A DNA stretch of 64,000 bases, from contig JAGMVK010000004.1 in the NCBI GenBank assembly GCA_020747065.1, positions 1,178,001 through 1,242,000 of the forward strand, written 5' to 3'. Below the pieces are notes generated by a model that was given only the letters and a program-made list of their open reading frames with translations, did not search any database and was not told the origin of the DNA. The DNA comes from Cadophora sp. MPI-SDFR-AT-0126. Its lineage: Eukaryota > Ascomycota > Leotiomycetes > Helotiales > Ploettnerulaceae. Below, piece by piece: positions 59,281 to 64,000 of this stretch (positions are counted from its first letter, which is position 1; each line of letters begins with the position of its first letter). A program made the translations under genes and the position numbers.

Positions 59281-62200
59281 GTAAAGGGTGCTGGTTGCGT
59301 CTCCAGGAGACGACTCTTGAGGAGGGGCGGGATGGGTAGGATATCTGCCAAATGTCCTCGGCCCTAACAGGGTTGTCTGGGATAATGGCTAGCCGTGGCA
59401 GTGAAGCCTTTAAGCCCTTTTAGGTTCCGTTGACTCCTGTTTCACGGTGGACAGCACCACTGTAGGGTAGAACAAAATATCACGGTAGGGTAGGGCAGTA
59501 GCGGTTGAGCCCGCGAGGCGAAGGGACGGGGGGATCGATTCTGGAAGGTGGTGTTGACCGTCGTGTTATGTTCAAAGTGGAGCAGCGAGAGAGTGTACTT
59601 GTTCAGTAGCCTTATGTATCCCACCAGGTCCGGTGCGCAAGCTCAATGGTGCTAATGCATGTACCGGTCGAATGAGCTTGGGGGGAGGCGGCGTGGACGA
59701 TCAGGTACTGAATTGAGCGAGTACAAGATGCAGAAGCACTGATGCAGTCTTGCACACTTGCAGAGCCGACCAGATCCTCGATGGATGACGGGCAATGGCG
59801 CACTTTCGCAAGTGATCCCACGTCGGCTGGCTCGTGGCCTTCGGGGATGGAATTGGCACAGGTGGTTCGAGCTCTTGGAAGTGGAATTGGGCCGGGTAGT
59901 GGAGTATCCCGGTTCGCAGCAGGGGCAGTCGGGGAGTGGCCACCGTGGATGGCAAGGTAGAATTCAGGGGCTTGTTTCTGGGTGGACAGGAAGTGGATGA
60001 AGTCGAGATCCAGACGTCAAACAGCGATTTGCAGTCGGTGGTGTGAAGAGGAGGAAGAAAGGAAGAGCAAGTGTGTTAGAACGAGTCGAGGGACGTCTGG
60101 ATAATTCAGACGACCGGGGAGGGGGGAAGAAGAGAGGGGCGTGAGCAAGGCCCGGCTGGGCTGGGCAGTAGGAAGCAGCAGTGCAGTGCAGCACCTAACT
60201 TAAACCTAAACTCTTTTGCACTGGGCCTGAATCTGAACTTGAATTTGCACCTGAATCTGACGCGGATGGCTGAGGGAAGGGCGGATGGCGGCATTGGACT
60301 GCTGGCTGGAAAGGAGTCGTCGGCATGGATTTTGCTCGGGTCCATGGGAGAAGGACCAACCATTACTGCCCACTGCCACTGAGACAGGGTAGAAGGAAAG
60401 GATGGGAAGGATTGGAAGTACGACCAGGGGCAGGGTGTCGGTAAGGATGTGCCGCAGTTCGAGATTCCCGTTCTTCAGTCTCAGCTGGATTATTGTGGTG
60501 AAGTGTACTCCATAGGACCTAGGGAACTACTTCTAGAATGCCACCATTCCATCCAAGTTGTCGTCGCTCGGACCTTTTTTTCCATCTAATTGTGGCCGCA
60601 TTGGCACATGGCGTTCAGGTTCATGTTGGTTCTTGTTTCTCGCCATGGATGGAAGGGGATCTCGGGTCGTGTCATGTTTCCTGTTGCTGATGCTGACAAC
60701 GTGGGTGAACGGACGGATAGTGGGTTGATGATGGAGAAAACATTTGATTTGGTTTCTTTTGGCGGGAGAGGAAAAGCAAGGAAAAGAAAAGCTGGAAGGC
60801 ATAGGTCTAGCCAAGCGACTACATGCTCGCTTAGCGGGTTTACTGGATTCCTCGAGAGCAAAAAAGTCGTCGTTCGTACAATAGAACACACTGGGAAAGA
60901 TCTATGCCGACGTACTGTAACATGTCTCCAGATTATCATTGTCATACAAATGTATTCGGGGGTATTTCACATAATTCTTAAGGTACGCGAGACTCCTTCT
61001 CCCAAGCAAGCCAAATTCGAGTGCATGCAGACTAACCTTCAATAGCGGATTTAGCGCATGGCACGCTATCTGGGAACCCCAGAACGCCCCAAGATGGGCC
61101 CCTACAAGGTAAAATGGTTCTTCTTCAGGAACAGCAAAAGCCTAAATGCCGACTCCAAGCGACCTAATCAGCATGCCTACCAAGAAGCTACTGCAAACAA
61201 CTCCCATCTGGCACCTTCAAGTATTCCTCAGCGGGGCAAACTCCTGCTCTGTACCCACCAATTATTCATCAATTACTCGTGTCTCCCACGCTTGCATTAG
61301 CATGCTGTCGAGCCCTGATACAGTAAGTGCGAGATGCACGCCGTTATCAGAACAGTTAAAGCTTGGCAGCAAGTGCTGTAGCCGGAGCGACGGACATTCA
61401 TCTGTTGTTAGTCGTTGAAAATTACCTCTGTACACTATTTTTAATTCTTCCTAATCCTGTATCAAATGATACCTTTTGGACCTGCTTCTCCTTTTCTGCT
61501 TGTTGAAGTCCAGGGAAAATGTTGTATCAACGCCTTCATTCCAGTTGACAAACCACCAAGTTCTACCCCTCCATTCCTATCAAAAGTCTCAAACTCAAAT
61601 TTCAATTCTGCATCGGCTATTCTGTACTTGGGGGGCCAACTTGAGATTTCTTCCTGCAGAATTTCTGCAGCACGCTGCACCTGCCAGATCCATTCACAAT
61701 TCAGGAGGTTCATTGGTTCCTCCCGAGACTGAACCCCTGACAGACATCCCAGTTTCCCGTCCTTCTGGAGCCACTCGTGGAGCTTCTAGGGTCAACGAAC
61801 CCTGGGAGAACTGCAAGGAGCTGTAGACCCCTGATAAAAGGCGTTGAAGGGAAGGATCCGGCTCCTTCAGTGCCAGTGGGCAGGTCTACTGTCTACTTGC
61901 TCGCTACCAGAGTGGCGTGTATACGGAGGTACGAAAAGGTACCTTTGGTAGAAACGGATGACCACCAGGAGCGAGTATAGTGAGTACTATCAGAAAAAAA
62001 TGGACGACGTCTCGATTCTCTTTCACTCAATCTGACGTCCGCTCGTTGAAACAAACGAACGTGCACGAAGGAAACAAATGACCACAACCAGGGTTCACAT
62101 CTATCCTGTCTTGGTCCTACCGTCTTCTGGATCGACCCATCGTCCCTTCACCAAAAGTCAAAGTCCCAAAGAGCCAGGCCATGGGTACCATTCCCAAAGC

Positions 62201-64000
62201 AGAGAGACATATCGCCCCACGCTGCTCTCCTTTCAGTCAAGAAACCCGACCACGTTTTTCGTCTAGCTTACCGGCTGGCGAACCACTCGCGACCCGGCTG
62301 CGGGCCTTTATATCGATTTGAATCTCCGAAGAGAACAGCTGGGTCGGAGTGGTGGAGGTCAGATTTCCAGAAGCACGAGAGTTCAAATTTGAAGACGTCT
62401 GCTTTAAGTTCAGACTTTATCGATGTGGATGATTATCATTTCGGTAGCAACCGAAAGGATGCAAAAATCTGGGGTCGAGCAATGGCGCAAATTAAGAAGT
62501 GATGCGCCGCGGGTCTGCTGTTCTTTAGGTTTTGTCTATCGCCAAATCGCGAACCTTGTTTTCATTACATCTTATTTACTTTTATTTCAACCTTTGGGAA
62601 ATGATAGACGGAGACAAGTTGCTTGTACTTCGAACTGAGCTCTGAACTTTTTTACTCCTTACCCTTGCGTTATATGGGTCCTTTCCAGGGCGTCATGGAC
62701 GACTGCAGAGTTTGGGACAGTACCACTCCACGTTACCAGAATGCATGCTCCGAAAGTCAGTCAGTCGTCCATCCAATAGCATCATCCGAACGACTAAGAC
62801 ATCGAATAAGTACGACCTTCAGACCCACCACAAGTGGCCAGTGCAATTGAACGTAAAAATCGGATCTCCAGCACGATGGTCCCTCACACGGCTGTCAAAT
62901 CCTTCAAAACCCTGAGGCTAGATGCAATGAGCCAAATGGGTCCATTACCGAGTCAAGAGTCCTTTCTCTGCAAGACGCGATATCCAAGTCATCGGAGCAT
63001 TATTATCTTCATGCAAGGTCGAGAGAAACCAAGAACAGTGGGACGGTCAGTCACAAGGCAAGCCGTAATACAACTCTGCTATCACCGCAGCAAAAATAAA
63101 CATCGTCCAGAAGGTCAGAATAGTAAGTGCCGAATCAAAAGTCCCTCTTCCTAGGTACTTCGTACTAGGGACATAAACATCGGATGTTTCGATGTGGTGG
63201 CTGCAGCAGCACCCTCCACTCAATTCCTACCCACACCGCTTCGAAACATCGTCTCTTCCCCACGATGTGACTGTAGCCAGGAGACTAAGGAATGCCTCCA
63301 TGAACGCTCCCGCATTCGTATCCCCTCACATGTTTGCTTCCTGCGCCAGCTGCGCTGTCATATCAAGGAAGTGTTCCACTACCAAGAGACAGCACACAGA
63401 AATTCCAAGTTTATATCCAAACCATATCTGAAACACATCTGCACATCCTCCTGCTCCCTCAACGCTGATCTATTTCCTCTTTCCATAGACCTGCATTATC
63501 TTCCTCGCTTGGTAACTCTATTCCTCCTTGCCTCCTTCCCATGCTTTCAACCTTCCCTTTCCTCGCTTCCTTCCTGCCTCCCCGAACCGAGCCCGCTGTC
63601 AGGAAAAGCCAAAAGCACTCACCCCAGAAATCCCAAAAACTTAAAACTCTCCTTCGTATGATCAACCGACATCTTCTGGACCTCCTCTACAGGCACCTGT
63701 CAATCAAGCGAAAGGAAGCAGAAAAACAGCTGCGCTGCAAGCCTGCAACCATGCCGTGGATCAGTCTCACAACCTCCACTTCTTCCGGATCATGAAGCTA
63801 AAGAAACATCGATGTAGAGTTCCCGTTTAACAGTCAACCTATCACATCTCATATCAAACGCCAAATCGTTGGTTCCACACTGTACCAATTGCCCGAGTCT
63901 GCATGTCCCAGTATCTGTCGGCGTCGAGGCACCTTCCGGTTCCATCCATCCTATCCTGAATCCTGAACAAGATACAACGCGTAGGTACACACGGCACGTC
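59281..64000. other. Long region without a supported gene
   Basis: About 4.7 kb upstream of the RING-VWA gene. Only short overlapping frames are present, none with a domain or a consistent exon chain. Near 60220-60260 short repeats of GAATCTGA/GAATTTGCACCTGAATCTGA occur. The right edge, about 63180-63800, is C/T-rich and may be the leader of a gene beyond the window. Confidence 0.45.

Noticed and set aside
63194..63661. 155-codon plus-strand frame near the right edge
   Set aside because: C/T-rich low-complexity leader-like sequence; no domain and no clear stop/intron logic.
1..64000. CRISPR array, bacterial operons, rRNA genes
   Set aside because: No spaced direct repeats of CRISPR type and no rRNA-like sequence; intron-rich genes show a eukaryotic genome.

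Overview
The window is nuclear DNA from a filamentous ascomycete (Pezizomycotina). Genes carry short spliceosomal introns (about 50-110 nt, mostly GTRNGT...YAG), intergenic space is long, and typical filamentous-fungal families are present: sterol reductase, sconB/Met30, a PaxM-type FAD monooxygenase, spherulin-4 and PhyH. AT-rich transposon relics with transition-type decay suggest RIP. A leotiomycete (Helotiales) origin is my best guess but is not proven. All gene models below were spliced by eye; most keep frame across every intron, which is the main support for them.

Left part (1-18.9 kb): an acidic hypothetical gene; a four-exon ERG4/ERG24-family sterol reductase; and, convergent to it, a 12-exon gene for a secreted protein of about 1,105 residues. 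That protein joins an SGNH esterase, a spherulin-4 (GH135-type) domain, an Fn3-like segment, an unknown aromatic-rich module and a C-terminal ten-cysteine KP4-like module. One of its introns coincides with one period of a 64-nt tandem duplication, a likely case of intron birth. Beyond it lie a decayed piggyBac-like element (12-14 kb), an F-box-like single-exon gene and an unknown membrane-anchored protein.

Accessory island (18.9-26.7 kb): bounded by two nested inverted-repeat pairs and CTCACC-rich clusters. It holds a broken Tc1/mariner transposase, a broken cysteine-rich secretory gene, a kinase-like relic, one intact five-exon multi-TM gene and an FAD-oxidase pseudogene with about four frameshifts.

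Right part (29-64 kb): sconB (F-box/WD40 sulfur controller), a type II glycosyltransferase-like protein, an acyltransferase-3, a PAP2 lipid phosphatase, a four-TM protein, a class 3 lipase-like secreted protein, a small GPI-type protein, a PhyH dioxygenase, an alpha-dioxygenase-like haem peroxidase, an FAD monooxygenase fused to a polytopic membrane domain, and a RING-PH-VWA protein with Ste5/Far1-like architecture. The 36-53 kb stretch is rich in lipid and oxidative enzymes and may be a functional neighbourhood, though no backbone synthase is visible. Long stretches (2.4-4.9, 26.7-29.3, 31.6-33.8, 53.1-55.5 and 59.3-64 kb) show no gene I can support.
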